Positions 25,785-34,953 are shown, counted from the first letter of the stretch. The stretch is DNA of 64,000 nucleotides from Halobacillus sp. A5 (GCF_024189315.1 NZ_JAIZEO010000002.1:620001-684000); one strand, 5' to 3'. Notes: generated from the letters alone by a model not told the origin. Numbers and translations are program-made.

Positions 25785-27080
25785 ATGGCTTATCGTGATG
25801 AGCAGTTAAGTGAAGAAAAGGTATTTAAAGATCCCGTTCATCGTTATATTCATGTGCGGGATCAGGTAATATGGGATTTAATTGGAACACCTGAGTTTCA
25901 GCGTCTCCGCCGTATCCGTCAGCTGGGGACGTGTTATTTGACGTTCCACGGAGCGGAGCACAGCCGGTTTAACCACTCGCTGGGAGTTTATGAAATTGTG
26001 CGGCGGATTACTTCGAATTTTAAGGATCGGCCGAATTGGGACGAGAAGGAACGCCTCCTTTGTCTGGCAGCCGCGCTGCTGCACGATTTGGGGCACGGCC
26101 CTTTTTCGCATTCGTTTGAAAAAGTGTTCAAGCTCGATCATGAAGATTTTACGCAGGCGATTTTACTTGGTGACACCAAAGTAAATGAAGTTCTTACGAA
26201 AGTGGATAAAAATTTTCCGAAGCAGGTAGCCGATGTCATTAATAAAACGTATCAGAACAAGCTCGTCGTCAGCTTGATTTCCAGTCAGATTGACGCGGAC
26301 CGCATGGATTATCTGCAGCGTGACGCCTACTTTACAGGGGTCAGCTACGGGCATTTTGACATGGAACGTATTCTGCGTGTCATGCGTCCAATGGAGGATC
26401 AAGTCGTGGTGAAAGAAAGCGGAATGCATGCCGTCGAGGATTACATAATGAGTCGTTACCAGATGTACTGGCAGGTGTATTTTCACCCCGTGACACGCAG
26501 TGCGGAAGTGATATTATCCAAAATACTGCATCGGGCGAAAGAGCTTTATGATGAGGGATACCGGTTTAAACTGGAGCCGACCCATTTCCTTTCCTTCTTC
26601 AAAGGAGAGCCCACTCTGAGTGAATATTTAGGGCTGGATGAGTCGATTACGCTGTATTACTTCCAAATGTGGATACAGGAAGAGGATGAGATTTTATCCG
26701 ATTTATGTGACCGCTTTGTTAATCGTCGTTTGTTTAAATATATTGAATTTAATCCGAACCTTCAGATGGCGGAGTGGATGGAGCTGTACAAGCTTTTTCA
26801 AAAGGCGGGCATCCATCCGGACTATTATTTAGTTGTGGACTCAAGCTCGGATCTGCCGTATGACTTTTACCGGCCGGGAGAAGAAGGAGAGCGTCTGCCC
26901 ATTCATCTTCTCCAGCCAAATCAGGAGCTGAAGGAATTGTCGCGGTTATCGGAGATTGTCGAGTCGATTTCGGGTAAGAAACGGACAGATCATAAACTGT
27001 ATGTGCCTCAGGACCTACTTGAAGGAATGTCGAATCGCAGCAAAACGAAGAAGCGTATTATGGAAATTTTGTATGGATAA
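25785..27080 (+). CDS. ywfO: HD-domain phosphohydrolase, YwfO (dNTPase-like)
   Basis: 431 aa. The HD metal site is seen as RIRQLGTCYLTFHGAEHSRF (His), LLHDLGHGPFSHSFE (His-Asp) and QIDADRMDYLQRDAY (Asp), the layout of SAMHD1/dGTPase-like phosphohydrolases. It probably hydrolyses (d)NTPs or related nucleotides. RBS GGAAGGAT. Followed by ywgA after 14 bp, the same order as in B. subtilis. Confidence 0.92.
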   Translation: MAYRDEQLSEEKVFKDPVHRYIHVRDQVIWDLIGTPEFQRLRRIRQLGTCYLTFHGAEHSRFNHSLGVYEIVRRITSNFKDRPNWDEKERLLCLAAALLHDLGHGPFSHSFEKVFKLDHEDFTQAILLGDTKVNEVLTKVDKNFPKQVADVINKTYQNKLVVSLISSQIDADRMDYLQRDAYFTGVSYGHFDMERILRVMRPMEDQVVVKESGMHAVEDYIMSRYQMYWQVYFHPVTRSAEVILSKILHRAKELYDEGYRFKLEPTHFLSFFKGEPTLSEYLGLDESITLYYFQMWIQEEDEILSDLCDRFVNRRLFKYIEFNPNLQMAEWMELYKLFQKAGIHPDYYLVVDSSSDLPYDFYRPGEEGERLPIHLLQPNQELKELSRLSEIVESISGKKRTDHKLYVPQDLLEGMSNRSKTKKRIMEILYG

Positions 27081-27094
27081 GGAGTGGGGACGCT

Positions 27095-27595
27095 ATGTTG
27101 GAGAACCATGCCAGGCTGATGCAGTTCTTCTCAAGCTCTGACGCAATTATAGGAAGAAAAAGATTGCAGAAAATGATCTATATTTTAAAAAAATGTGAGA
27201 TCCCATTTGAGGAGCGCTATCAATTTCATTTTTACGGACCATATTCTGAAGAGTTAACCCTTCGCATTGAAGAAATGTGTAATCTCGGGTTTATTCGTGA
27301 AACGAAGGAAGAAATGAAGAACTATTATCAATACCGATATGAAGTGACAGAGTCAGGTAAAGAATTTATGAAGCATTATCATACTGAGCTGCCGCCGCTC
27401 AACAGGCGTATTGACGCAATGAATGATAAGAGCTCTCGATTCCTGGAACTTGTTTCAACGATGCTTTTCTTCGAGCATCTACCTAAAGATGAAATTTCGG
27501 AAAAAGTATTTTCAGTAAAAAGTAAGCAGAACTATACAGATGAGGATATAGAAGAGGGTTGGAAATTTATTGAAAATATCCGTCAGATTCATTAA
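27095..27595 (+). CDS. ywgA: YwgA family protein
   Basis: 166 aa. GRKRLQKMIYILKKCEIPFE followed by FHFYGPYSEEL and a winged-helix-like region (YRYEVTESGKEF) identify the YwgA family, which resembles antitoxin-SocA/Panacea-like domains. No proven function. RBS GGAGTGGGGA. Second gene of the ywfO operon. Confidence 0.85.
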   Translation: MLENHARLMQFFSSSDAIIGRKRLQKMIYILKKCEIPFEERYQFHFYGPYSEELTLRIEEMCNLGFIRETKEEMKNYYQYRYEVTESGKEFMKHYHTELPPLNRRIDAMNDKSSRFLELVSTMLFFEHLPKDEISEKVFSVKSKQNYTDEDIEEGWKFIENIRQIH

Positions 27596-27680
27596 GATGT
27601 AGAGAAGGTATACTGTGTGACGGTATATCTTTTTTTTATCAATGATTTTCAGAAAAATAAAAAAATGGGGGAGCAGCTGG

Positions 27681-29660
27681 ATGAAAGTCTATAAGTTTCT
27701 GCTGTATTACATACTTGGATTGTGCGGGATCGTATTAATTAGTGCAGCGCCCGCCTTGTTCAGCGAGGGTGCTTATTTCAGTGTCGGAAGCTACATAGAA
27801 GAAGCTGGGGGCTTAATCAGTACGCTGACGACCCCATCAGATTGGGTATACGTTCATAATGAAACTCCACAGCCATTGTTTGAGTTTCTGTGGGAACCGT
27901 ATTCGTATTCCATGACTATTTTCATAGGAGCGATGACGGGCGCCGCAGTCATGGCATTTGTACTGGCTATGGGAACATTTTTCCTTCCGGGGGTATTGAG
28001 GGGGATTGTTTCCCGTTTACTGAACCTGCTTGAATCAGTGCCCGATCTGCTGCTTGCCTTCTGTATTCAACTGTTTATTGTCTGGTTTTACAAGCAGTCG
28101 GATCTGCTGCTTATGGATTTCATTGCGGTGGGAGGAGAAAGAATCTACCTGCTTCCGATGCTCACCCTGGCTGTTCTGCCGATGATTACTTTGTATAAAG
28201 TAGTGCTTGTTCAGCTGAATGAGGAAATGACAAAGTCTTATGTGGATATGGCGAGGAGTAAAGGGATGTGGCGGCTGTTTATTTTAAATGTCCACGTGCT
28301 GAGAAATATTGTGAAGAGCATCTTCTATCATTCAAAGATTGTGCTGTGGGGTGCGTTATCAAGCTTATTGATGATCGAATACATATTCAATATAAATGGA
28401 GTGACAAATGCATTGCTTAATGGCTACAGCCCGATGGTGACGGTCATGATTTTATTTATGCTGTTCACACCGTTTTATGTGTTTTATCAGGGAACAGAAC
28501 TGTTTATTTTTAAAGAGACCAAAGTAGCAGAAGAAACAAATATAAAGATGAACAGCTTTATTGGTTCACGGTCTTTTACCATTAAGCACGGCTGGCTGAG
28601 ACGTGTGCTTGGAGAGGCAGAAGCTCATTTTAAAAATGTGAAATTTTTAATCGGGTTTTTTATTTTATTTACGGTAACAGCTGTGAGCATTATATACACA
28701 GTAACCACTGATCCATTAGTTGAGCAGTACTTTCAAATTTACGATGAGGACGGTGTACTGGAAAGTGCGGCGCCTCATTCCCCTGAATTTGTTTTCCTCG
28801 GAACTGATGAACTGGGGTTCAGTATTTTTGATCAGTTGATGACGGGTGCTAAATATACGGTTCTCTTTGCGGTGGCTATTGCGTTGCTTCGTGTCCTGCT
28901 TGGTTTTGTTCTGGCGGTTCCGTATGCTTTCTTCTTTCCGCCAAAGCTTCAGCGGTTTCTGGATAAAACAATCGACAGTATGCACTTTCTGCCGATGACG
29001 ATTATCGCATATTTGCTGTTGTATCCTGTTTTATGGATGCCTGAAGGTGGGTTTGCCACAACGGAAACCGAGCGGATCGTTTATCAGGGCTTTATTCTTA
29101 CTTTGCTTGCAGTGCCACTGTTAATGAGCCTGTTTGGAAATGAAATGAAGCTGATTATGAAAGAAGAATTTGTCTTAAGTACAAAAGTGCTCGGGGGAAG
29201 TTCGATTCATCTGCTATGGCGCCATCTTATGCCTCATCTAAGTGCAAGGACAGGGATCATTTTCGGCCAGCAGTTTATTCAAACTCTGCTAATCTTTATT
29301 CATCTTGGTGTGTTTGATCTTTATTTCGGGGGCACGAAGGTTACCTACGATCCGATGACCAACGACCCGCCCATGTCGACGACGTATGAATGGTCGGGAA
29401 TGATAGGAGCTTCTAAGGATGCCCTCATGACCGGCAGGTGGTGGTACATTATGCCGGCACTGATAGGCTTTATGGTACTCATTTTAGCTATGCAGCTGAT
29501 GATCCAGGGAATGAAGGATGTACAGCAGCGGCGGGTAGGCGTGCCTATAGAGTATAATACATGGCTGACTCGGTGGAAACGGAGGAGAGAAGCGCAGTCA
29601 CAGCATGAAAGAAGGAATCCTGAGGAGAAACAGTTTACGTTTTTGAAAAAAGTGAATTAG
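27681..29660 (+). CDS. Fused OppB/OppC-type ABC transporter permease
   Basis: 659 aa, about twice the size of one permease. Residues ~1-290 resemble a DppB/OppB permease (YVDMARSKGMWRLFILNVHV is the EAA-like loop), and residues ~310-620 a DppC/OppC permease (FLGTDELGFSIFDQLMTGAK, then the loop VLGGSSIHLLWRHLMPHLSA). Hydrophobic segments number about 12. Start ATG 27681 has GGGGGAGC upstream; the 27642 start does not. No ATPase or binding-protein gene lies nearby, so partners must be elsewhere. Peptide or nickel-type substrate cannot be told. Confidence 0.82.
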   Translation: MKVYKFLLYYILGLCGIVLISAAPALFSEGAYFSVGSYIEEAGGLISTLTTPSDWVYVHNETPQPLFEFLWEPYSYSMTIFIGAMTGAAVMAFVLAMGTFFLPGVLRGIVSRLLNLLESVPDLLLAFCIQLFIVWFYKQSDLLLMDFIAVGGERIYLLPMLTLAVLPMITLYKVVLVQLNEEMTKSYVDMARSKGMWRLFILNVHVLRNIVKSIFYHSKIVLWGALSSLLMIEYIFNINGVTNALLNGYSPMVTVMILFMLFTPFYVFYQGTELFIFKETKVAEETNIKMNSFIGSRSFTIKHGWLRRVLGEAEAHFKNVKFLIGFFILFTVTAVSIIYTVTTDPLVEQYFQIYDEDGVLESAAPHSPEFVFLGTDELGFSIFDQLMTGAKYTVLFAVAIALLRVLLGFVLAVPYAFFFPPKLQRFLDKTIDSMHFLPMTIIAYLLLYPVLWMPEGGFATTETERIVYQGFILTLLAVPLLMSLFGNEMKLIMKEEFVLSTKVLGGSSIHLLWRHLMPHLSARTGIIFGQQFIQTLLIFIHLGVFDLYFGGTKVTYDPMTNDPPMSTTYEWSGMIGASKDALMTGRWWYIMPALIGFMVLILAMQLMIQGMKDVQQRRVGVPIEYNTWLTRWKRRREAQSQHERRNPEEKQFTFLKKVN

Positions 29661-29695
29661 AGGGTTAAACAAACGCTTGATTAAGGAGGGGAAGG

Positions 29696-29958
29696 ATGAT
29701 AACCAGACTGGAGCACGTAAGAATTAACGTCGGGAATTTAGAAAGGGCAGCGGACTGGCAGTATTCGGTTTAATGGAAGGTGCCGCTTCTACCCCCGGGT
29801 GTTTTAATTTTTACGTAGAGGATGTTGAGTCGCTGTGGGTGCGTTTACAGAAGCACAGGGTCACAGTAGTGGAAGAGCTGTTTGATCCTGAGTATGGCAG
29901 CCGTAAGTTTACGATTGTTGATACAGACGGCAATGAATTGGGGTTCGTACTGGCCTGA
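29696..29958 (+). pseudogene. Broken glyoxalase/bleomycin-resistance family gene
   Basis: A good RBS (AAGGAGGGG) and ATG 29696 start a glyoxalase-like N-terminus (TRLEHVRINVGNLERAADW) that stops at TAA 29771-29773. An ATG overlapping that stop (TAATG) opens a 61-aa frame with the matching C-terminal half (GCFNFYVEDVESLWVRLQKH, then FTIVDTDGNELGF). About 35 residues of the usual fold, including the first beta strands after the helix, are missing between them. I read this as one gene inactivated by a deletion with frameshift. Confidence 0.75.
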
Positions 29959-29969
29959 ATACATGAAAA

Positions 29970-29997
29970 AGCTCTCAAGCCTATTCGCTTGAGAGCT
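29970..29997 (-). terminator. Terminator after ywhB (minus strand)
   Basis: Perfect 11-bp inverted repeat AGCTCTCAAGC (29970-29980) / GCTTGAGAGCT (29987-29997), with a T-run on the minus-strand side. Confidence 0.8.
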
Positions 29998-30003
29998 CCT
30001 ACC

Positions 30004-30186
30004 TTAATCACTGAGGCGTTTTCCACCGACCCCGTAGTGTTGTTTTTTCATTTCTTCAATCACTACCGTCACTGCTTCTTTACGGGCGCCTATGGTTTCT
30101 ATAACGGAATTAGTCACACTTTCAACTAACGCCTTTTTCTCTTCATCAGTACGCCCTTCCAGCATTTGGACTGTTACGATCGGCAT
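30004..30186 (-). CDS. ywhB: 4-oxalocrotonate tautomerase family enzyme
   Basis: 60 aa, the size of a 4-OT subunit. After Met removal the catalytic Pro1 is exposed (MPIVTVQMLEGRTDEEKKAL), and the conserved Arg is present in the RT/R positions near 12 and 35. It interconverts unsaturated 2-oxo and 2-hydroxy acids as a hexamer; the natural substrate of the Bacillus enzyme is unknown. RBS AAGGGGAGAA. Adjacent to ywhD as in B. subtilis. Confidence 0.92.
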   Translation of the reverse strand: MPIVTVQMLEGRTDEEKKALVESVTNSVIETIGARKEAVTVVIEEMKKQHYGVGGKRLSD

Positions 30187-30372
30187 AATAACGTTCTCCC
30201 CTTTAATCCTATAAATAAATCTCTTCTTTAACTCTATTCGTTATAATATCTCGAATTCCTTCCTTTTTATTTAAAAAGATTATTTTTTTGGGAGTTCTGT
30301 ATTCTGAAATCATGGGGAGGCGTATGTTAAAATAAGAGCAACAGTCAGCATTAAAGGAGGATCAACGGTACA

Positions 30373-30918
30373 ATGAAGGAATTTGACCAATTTAAAAATA
30401 ATAAGCAAGAAGGCAGCGATAAGAAGAAAAATCAGTTTACGATTCTAAAGGATGACTCAACCGATGGTCACGGCGGCTATGGTGTAGGGTCGATCAGCCT
30501 TGAAAATATGACCCCTGTGATTGTCGATCCTAATGAAGGCGAAGCTTTTGTCGATATGGGAGCTCTTCATGCAAGAAGCGCCGTAGAGAAACGGATCCGC
30601 TTCCTCACCGATCGTTCAGAAGTTCCGAACGGAAAGCTTTACTGGATCACGTGGGTGACAGTGGATCATCAAGAAGGGAAGCCGTGCTATCATGGTGTGG
30701 CCGGAAGTGAGGTAGTGGTGGACCGTGAGATCAGACGTGGTTACAAGCTGCTGCCGGAGCATGTGAATCATATGGATAAATCGTTAAAAGGACGATTCGT
30801 TGTCGATCATATGGATGAAAAGTCGAAGCACATTCTAGGTGAATATTTGCGCGAATTTAAACCAGAACTGTGGGAAAATACAGCACAGGAATTAAAAGAC
30901 AGCCTTGGTGTCCAATAA
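30373..30918 (+). CDS. ywhD: YwhD family protein
   Basis: 181 aa soluble protein. Recognised from FTILKDDSTDGHGGYGVGSI, MGALHARSAVEKRIRF and LPEHVNHMDKSLKGRFVVDH. Role unknown. RBS AAAGGAGGAT. Same neighbours (ywhB, pbpG, speE) as B. subtilis. Confidence 0.92.
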   Translation: MKEFDQFKNNKQEGSDKKKNQFTILKDDSTDGHGGYGVGSISLENMTPVIVDPNEGEAFVDMGALHARSAVEKRIRFLTDRSEVPNGKLYWITWVTVDHQEGKPCYHGVAGSEVVVDREIRRGYKLLPEHVNHMDKSLKGRFVVDHMDEKSKHILGEYLREFKPELWENTAQELKDSLGVQ

Positions 30919-30924
30919 CATTAT

Positions 30925-31060
30925 TAAGCAAGAAGGCGCAAGCGGCCTGGAAGACACGAAACGTATAAGTAAAACGTCTGGAGGAAGGTGACCTTCGCTT
31001 CCGGGTGGACTGCTTATGAAGCGATTGTCTGGGCGCTGGAGCCGGATGTGACTCTTCAAG
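30925..31060. repeat. Decayed Bacillaceae-type folded repeat
   Basis: Contains the features of the repeats at 38690 and 62683: GAAGGCGCAAGCGGCCTGG at one end, GCGCTGGAGCCGG at the other, and an internal hairpin (GGAGGAAGGTGACCTTCGCTTCC). No gene is supported in this 298-bp gap. Confidence 0.55.
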
Positions 31061-31081
31061 ACAATTTATTCTATAAATAAA

Positions 31082-31121
31082 AAAGGTCCCTCTCCTTTCC
31101 TCAGGAGGGGGACCTTTTTGA
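31082..31121 (+). terminator. Terminator after ywhD and the repeat
   Basis: AAAGGTCCCTCTCCT pairs with AGGAGGGGGACCTTT (one G-U), followed by TT; a compact, strong stem. Confidence 0.75.
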
Positions 31122-31164
31122 GGAGGACAGGAATGGATTCCGTAAAATACCAGGTGTAAAATAG

Positions 31165-31196
31165 GAACGTATGTGCTATTATAAGAACAAACGTTC
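31165..31196 (+). promoter_or_regulatory. SOS (LexA) boxes at the yolD promoter
   Basis: GAACAAACGTTC (31185-31196) is a perfect LexA core palindrome (GAAC-N4-GTTC). A second, one-mismatch site GAACGTATGTGC lies at 31165-31176. Between them is an extended -10 (TGCTATTAT, hexamer 31177-31182). LexA at either site would block RNA polymerase. Confidence 0.7.
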
Positions 31197-31216
31197 GTTT
31201 GTAAGGGGGATTACTT

Positions 31217-31552
31217 ATGGATCATCGTGATCGAGGCACGATTAAATGGACCTCGCTGATGCTGCCGGAGCACGTAGAAATGATAAAAAAGGTGTGGAAG
31301 GAGGATGAACGGGTAGAAAAAGGGATATTGGATGAACAAAAGGCAGCAGAGATTGATTTTGTGCTGCAAAGAGCGGTGCATGACCAATTGACTGTGGACC
31401 TTAAGTTCCATAATAGTTTCGATTATGAAACGAGGCGGCTGAAAATTGAAAGCGTGAATAAGAGGGAACGCAAAATAAAAGCATGGGATGTGGACGAGAA
31501 AGATATGGTGTTATTTTCGCTTGAAGAGATTACCGACATTACGATTGTGTAA
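31217..31552 (+). CDS. YolD-like protein (SOS-associated)
   Basis: 111 aa. DRGTIKWTSLMLPEHVEMIK is the signature of the YolD family, small proteins that usually sit next to Y-family DNA polymerases (UvrX, YqjW) in Firmicutes and are proposed to help them as UmuD does in Proteobacteria. The rest is charged. RBS AAGGGGGA. LexA-type boxes at its promoter support an SOS role. No Y-family polymerase gene is in the window. Confidence 0.88.
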   Translation: MDHRDRGTIKWTSLMLPEHVEMIKKVWKEDERVEKGILDEQKAAEIDFVLQRAVHDQLTVDLKFHNSFDYETRRLKIESVNKRERKIKAWDVDEKDMVLFSLEEITDITIV

Positions 31553-31667
31553 GCGTTTATCAATCGTTCACAAAACGTTCAAAAACTTTTGATGCCGCGA
31601 ATCTTGACTAATGCTCAAAGAGAGTAATATATTTATTAATACATGGGATATACATGTATGCTAGGAC

Positions 31668-31711
31668 AAAGAAAGCGACCGGTCAAATGCCGGTCGTTTT
31701 CTTTGTTTTTT
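31668..31711. terminator. Long hairpin terminator between yolD and pbpG
   Basis: AAAGAAAGCGACCGG (31668-31682) pairs with CCGGTCGTTTTCTTT (31690-31704), one mismatch, followed by GTTTTTTT. It stops yolD transcription 115 bp past its end and could also stop pbpG from the other side. Confidence 0.8.
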
Positions 31712-31781
31712 TATTTATTTATCATTTTTTCTTTTTATCTTTTATATCTCAGTTTTAAATTCTTATTTTCTTTTTTCTCTG

Positions 31782-31822
31782 TGTACCGGGTACACAAAGG
31801 TAGAAAGAGTGTACCCGGTACA
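31782..31822. repeat. GTACC-type palindrome, variant copy
   Basis: TGTACCGGGTACAC (31782-31795) and its exact reverse complement GTGTACCCGGTACA (31809-31822). Each arm is itself nearly palindromic. It lies 6 bp from the pbpG stop codon. Confidence 0.75.
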
Positions 31823-31828
31823 TCAACT

Positions 31829-33880
31829 TCATTGGAACCAGTCCACGATGCTTTTGTACCATGGGTCATTTTCGAGTTCTTCTTCGATTTTTTCTATGTC
31901 GGAGTCTTCTTCTTCGCATGTTTCTCTCGGGACGTCTTTTTTCTTCACATAGACGAGCCGCTCTTCAGGACAAGCGGGGCCGGAGAGTTTGCCGGATTCA
32001 GGGTTAATGTAGACGCCCCTTAATCCGCGTGGCGGTTTAAAAGCTGAAGCGGGTACATCGTCATGAATCTTTTCCATCGTATTCGCCCACAGCTCTTTGG
32101 AATACTGCTGATCTCTTGGCTGAGTCATGCTGCGGTTATCGTCATAGCCGCTCCATACACCCATTACGTAATCAGGGCTGAAGCCGATCATCCAGCTGTC
32201 TGAATCTGTCGTACCTGATTTACCGCCGTAGGTCCGGGACAGCTGATCTGCAATGCTAGAGCCTGTGACACTTGTGTATCCGTTTAAGGAGGAATCGAAA
32301 ATCCCCGTCATCATATGAGTGACAGAAAAAGCAGCTTGTTGATCTATCTTAAGCTTTTCACCTGGGGTCTCCTCATCTACTTCATACAAAACGTTTTCAC
32401 GGTGATCCGTAATTTTTGTAATCGTATGCTTCTCTGCTTCAGGCGAACCACTGGTTAACTTGGAATAACCATTCACCATATCGTAAAGTGATATGGATGG
32501 AGTGCCCAGTGCCAGCGAAGGAACAGCCGGCAGGTCTTCCTTAATTCCGAAATCACGTAACGTTTCTGCCATCTTCTTCGGTCCGATCTCCAGGTTGGTT
32601 TGAACCGCATAGATATTGTCTGAGAGGGCAAGTGCCTGTGCCATTGTTATTTCGTCATCGGCATAATAATTGTTGTAGTTGCTCGGTGAATAAACTTCTC
32701 CATTCTCTAATTCGAAGCTGGTCGGCTTACTTTCCTGCATCGTTAACGGAGAGTAGCCTTCTTTTAATGCTGCATAATATAGGAACGGTTTAATCGTACT
32801 GCCGACCATTCGCTTCGCTTGAGTCGCGCGGTTAAACGAACTTCCACTGTAATCGCGTCCACCGGCCATCGCCGTTACAGCACCCGATTCACTGTCCATT
32901 ACGACCGCAGCGGTCTCGATTTCAGAGGCACTGTCAAACTCTTCGTCAAGCGCAGCTTCAAGCTCTTTTTGATGGACCGGATTTAACGTCGTATAAATAT
33001 GGAATCCGCCCGATTCAACGGCTTCTACTTCAACGTCCAGAAGCCTTGCCGCTTCGCGCACGACTTCATCCTGAAAATAAGGACCGACGGCTTTCGCTTC
33101 CTCAGCTGAGTGATCATAATAATCGAGCGAAGCTGTGACTGCTTCATTTTTCTCGGAACTCGTAATAAACTCAAGGTCGTTCATCCGATTCAAAATGCGC
33201 TCCTGTCTTAACTCAGCATTCTCCTCGTCTGCGAGAGGGGAGTAATAAGTTGGCCCCTTAGGAACTCCGGCGAGCATCGTAGCCTCCGCCAATGATAAAT
33301 CGCCAGCCTTTTTGTTGAAAAAATATTGACTGGCAGATTCAACCCCGTAAGCTCCGTGGCCATAGTAAATCGTATTGAGGTAGCCTTCGAGAATCTCATC
33401 CTTGTCGTAGAAGATTTCAAGACGAATGGCATAAAAGGCTTCCTTCAGTTTCCGTGTCCACGTTTTTTCATGCGATAAATAAAGGTTCCTCGCAAACTGC
33501 TGTGTAATCGTGCTTGCCCCCTCTGCCATTTCCATCGTCTTTAAATCGGTTAACGCAGCTGAAGCAATTCTTTTAAAGTCAAAGCCATAATGATTGTAAA
33601 AGCGGTGATCCTCAATCGCGAGGGTGGCATCAATGACCTCTTCAGGTATCTCCTCAAGACTGATCCACTTACGGCTGGCCCCTACATCATACCCTTCCAT
33701 AACCTCGCCGTCCGCTAAATAGTATGTCGTGTTGTGCGGAGTCGAGAGGGAGGGAGGACCGAGTACAATCGCATAAGCCATAAGACCAAGCACACCAATA
33801 ATCCCCAGTAACCCTAAAGTGAAAAAAGCTTTAAAGCCGCGTCGCACCCACTTCCATGATAAACGTATAAATAATAGCAT
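31829..33880 (-). CDS. pbpG: Bifunctional class A penicillin-binding protein (PbpG/PBP2d type)
   Basis: 683 aa. One N-terminal transmembrane anchor (near residues 18-42), glycosyltransferase domain (AIEDHRFYNHYGFDFKRI, near residue 90, with catalytic Glu; TITQQFARNLYLS; KDEILEGYLNTIYYG), then transpeptidase domain with SxxK in VGSTIKPFLYY, SxN in LSDNIYAVQ, and KSGTT near residue 553. It polymerises and cross-links peptidoglycan. B. subtilis pbpG (ywhE) has the same neighbours and helps spore-wall synthesis, so orthology is likely. It diverges from speE. RBS GGTGGGAG. Confidence 0.93.
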   Translation of the reverse strand: MLLFIRLSWKWVRRGFKAFFTLGLLGIIGVLGLMAYAIVLGPPSLSTPHNTTYYLADGEVMEGYDVGASRKWISLEEIPEEVIDATLAIEDHRFYNHYGFDFKRIASAALTDLKTMEMAEGASTITQQFARNLYLSHEKTWTRKLKEAFYAIRLEIFYDKDEILEGYLNTIYYGHGAYGVESASQYFFNKKAGDLSLAEATMLAGVPKGPTYYSPLADEENAELRQERILNRMNDLEFITSSEKNEAVTASLDYYDHSAEEAKAVGPYFQDEVVREAARLLDVEVEAVESGGFHIYTTLNPVHQKELEAALDEEFDSASEIETAAVVMDSESGAVTAMAGGRDYSGSSFNRATQAKRMVGSTIKPFLYYAALKEGYSPLTMQESKPTSFELENGEVYSPSNYNNYYADDEITMAQALALSDNIYAVQTNLEIGPKKMAETLRDFGIKEDLPAVPSLALGTPSISLYDMVNGYSKLTSGSPEAEKHTITKITDHRENVLYEVDEETPGEKLKIDQQAAFSVTHMMTGIFDSSLNGYTSVTGSSIADQLSRTYGGKSGTTDSDSWMIGFSPDYVMGVWSGYDDNRSMTQPRDQQYSKELWANTMEKIHDDVPASAFKPPRGLRGVYINPESGKLSGPACPEERLVYVKKKDVPRETCEEEDSDIEKIEEELENDPWYKSIVDWFQ

Positions 33881-33947
33881 TCTCTCAATCTCCCACCTGT
33901 TTAATTGCTATTATTATGGGAAAACCAAGTATAAATTAAACATTTTC

Positions 33948-33975
33948 TTGCTTTTTCCACAGATTCCTCTATAAT
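33948..33975 (+). promoter_or_regulatory. speE promoter
   Basis: -35 TTGCTT (33948-33953), 16-bp spacer, -10 TATAAT (33970-33975), 36 bp before the speE start. Confidence 0.55.
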
Positions 33976-34010
33976 TTCATTGTTTACAGGTAGTGAAAGG
34001 AGAATCATAC

Positions 34011-34838
34011 ATGAGTACATGGTTTACAGAAAAACAAACCGAACACTTCGGCATTACAGCTAGAGTGAAGCGGTCTTTGCATAAAGAAAAAACAGATTTT
34101 CAGGAGCTTGAGATGCTTGAAACTGAAGAATGGGGCAATATGCTCGTTCTTGATGACATGGTCATGACGACGGAAAAAGATGAATTCGTCTACCACGAAA
34201 TGCTGGCCCACGTTCCGTTATTTACCCACCCGAGTCCGAAGAAGGTTCTTGTTGTAGGCGGGGGAGACGGCGGTGTAATCCGTGAAGTGTTGAAGCACGA
34301 AAGCGTCGAAAAAGCAGTTCTCGTTGAGATTGACGGCAAAGTGATTGAGTATTCAAAGCAGTACCTGCCTGCGATTGCAGGCACGCTCGAAGATCCGCGC
34401 GTAGAGGTTAAAGTCGATGACGGCTTCATGCACATTGCGGAGAGTGAGCGTGAATATGACGTCATTATGGTTGATTCAACTGAACCTGTGGGGCCCGCCG
34501 TCAACCTTTTTACAAAAGGCTTTTACGAAGGAATTGCGAAAGCCCTGAAAGAAGACGGGATCTTTGTCGCACAGACTGACAACCCATGGTTTAAAGCAGA
34601 CCTGATCCGCCAGGTGTGCGCCGATGTAAAAGAAACATTTCCGATTACGAAAGTGTACACGGCGAACATTCCAACTTATCCAAGCGGGCTGTGGACGTTC
34701 ACCATGGGAAGTAAAATTTATGACCCAGTGCAAGTCCCGGCAGACCGTTTTACCGAAATTGATACTAAGTATTATACTGCCGAGCTGCACAGCGCTTCAT
34801 TTGTGCTGCCAAAGTTTGTAAAAGAGCTGACTGAATAG
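34011..34838 (+). CDS. speE: Spermidine synthase
   Basis: 275 aa. It transfers an aminopropyl group from decarboxylated S-adenosylmethionine to putrescine. Motifs: [39 protein letters not shown] (AdoMet-site), [10 protein letters not shown] and [17 protein letters not shown] (catalytic Asp). GAAAGGAGAA lies before ATG 34011; the frame opens earlier at a GTG inside the RBS. speB follows after 264 bp, interrupted by a GGTACC palindrome. Confidence 0.96.
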   Translation: MSTWFTEKQTEHFGITARVKRSLHKEKTDFQELEMLETEEWGNMLVLDDMVMTTEKDEFVYHEMLAHVPLFTHPSPKKVLVVGGGDGGVIREVLKHESVEKAVLVEIDGKVIEYSKQYLPAIAGTLEDPRVEVKVDDGFMHIAESEREYDVIMVDSTEPVGPAVNLFTKGFYEGIAKALKEDGIFVAQTDNPWFKADLIRQVCADVKETFPITKVYTANIPTYPSGLWTFTMGSKIYDPVQVPADRFTEIDTKYYTAELHSASFVLPKFVKELTE

Positions 34839-34953
34839 CAATAAAAAGAGCAATGGGTGCTGCTCACAGCATAGTGAGTGAGCAAAATGATGTCTTTCAA
34901 AATACAGAAAGAGAGTCATTGAGTATACTTTGCAATACAGAAAGAGAGCAATT

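Noticed and set aside
29773-29958. Separate 61-aa glyoxalase-like gene
   Set aside because: It has no own RBS and is the C-terminal half of a broken gene whose N-terminal half lies directly upstream.
31555-31568. cre-like sequence after yolD
   Set aside because: Two mismatches to the consensus and no promoter or gene placed to use it.
31643-32023. 126-codon plus-strand frame over the terminator and end of pbpG
   Set aside because: Very Phe/Ser-rich shadow of the T-rich spacer and the antisense of a clear PBP gene.
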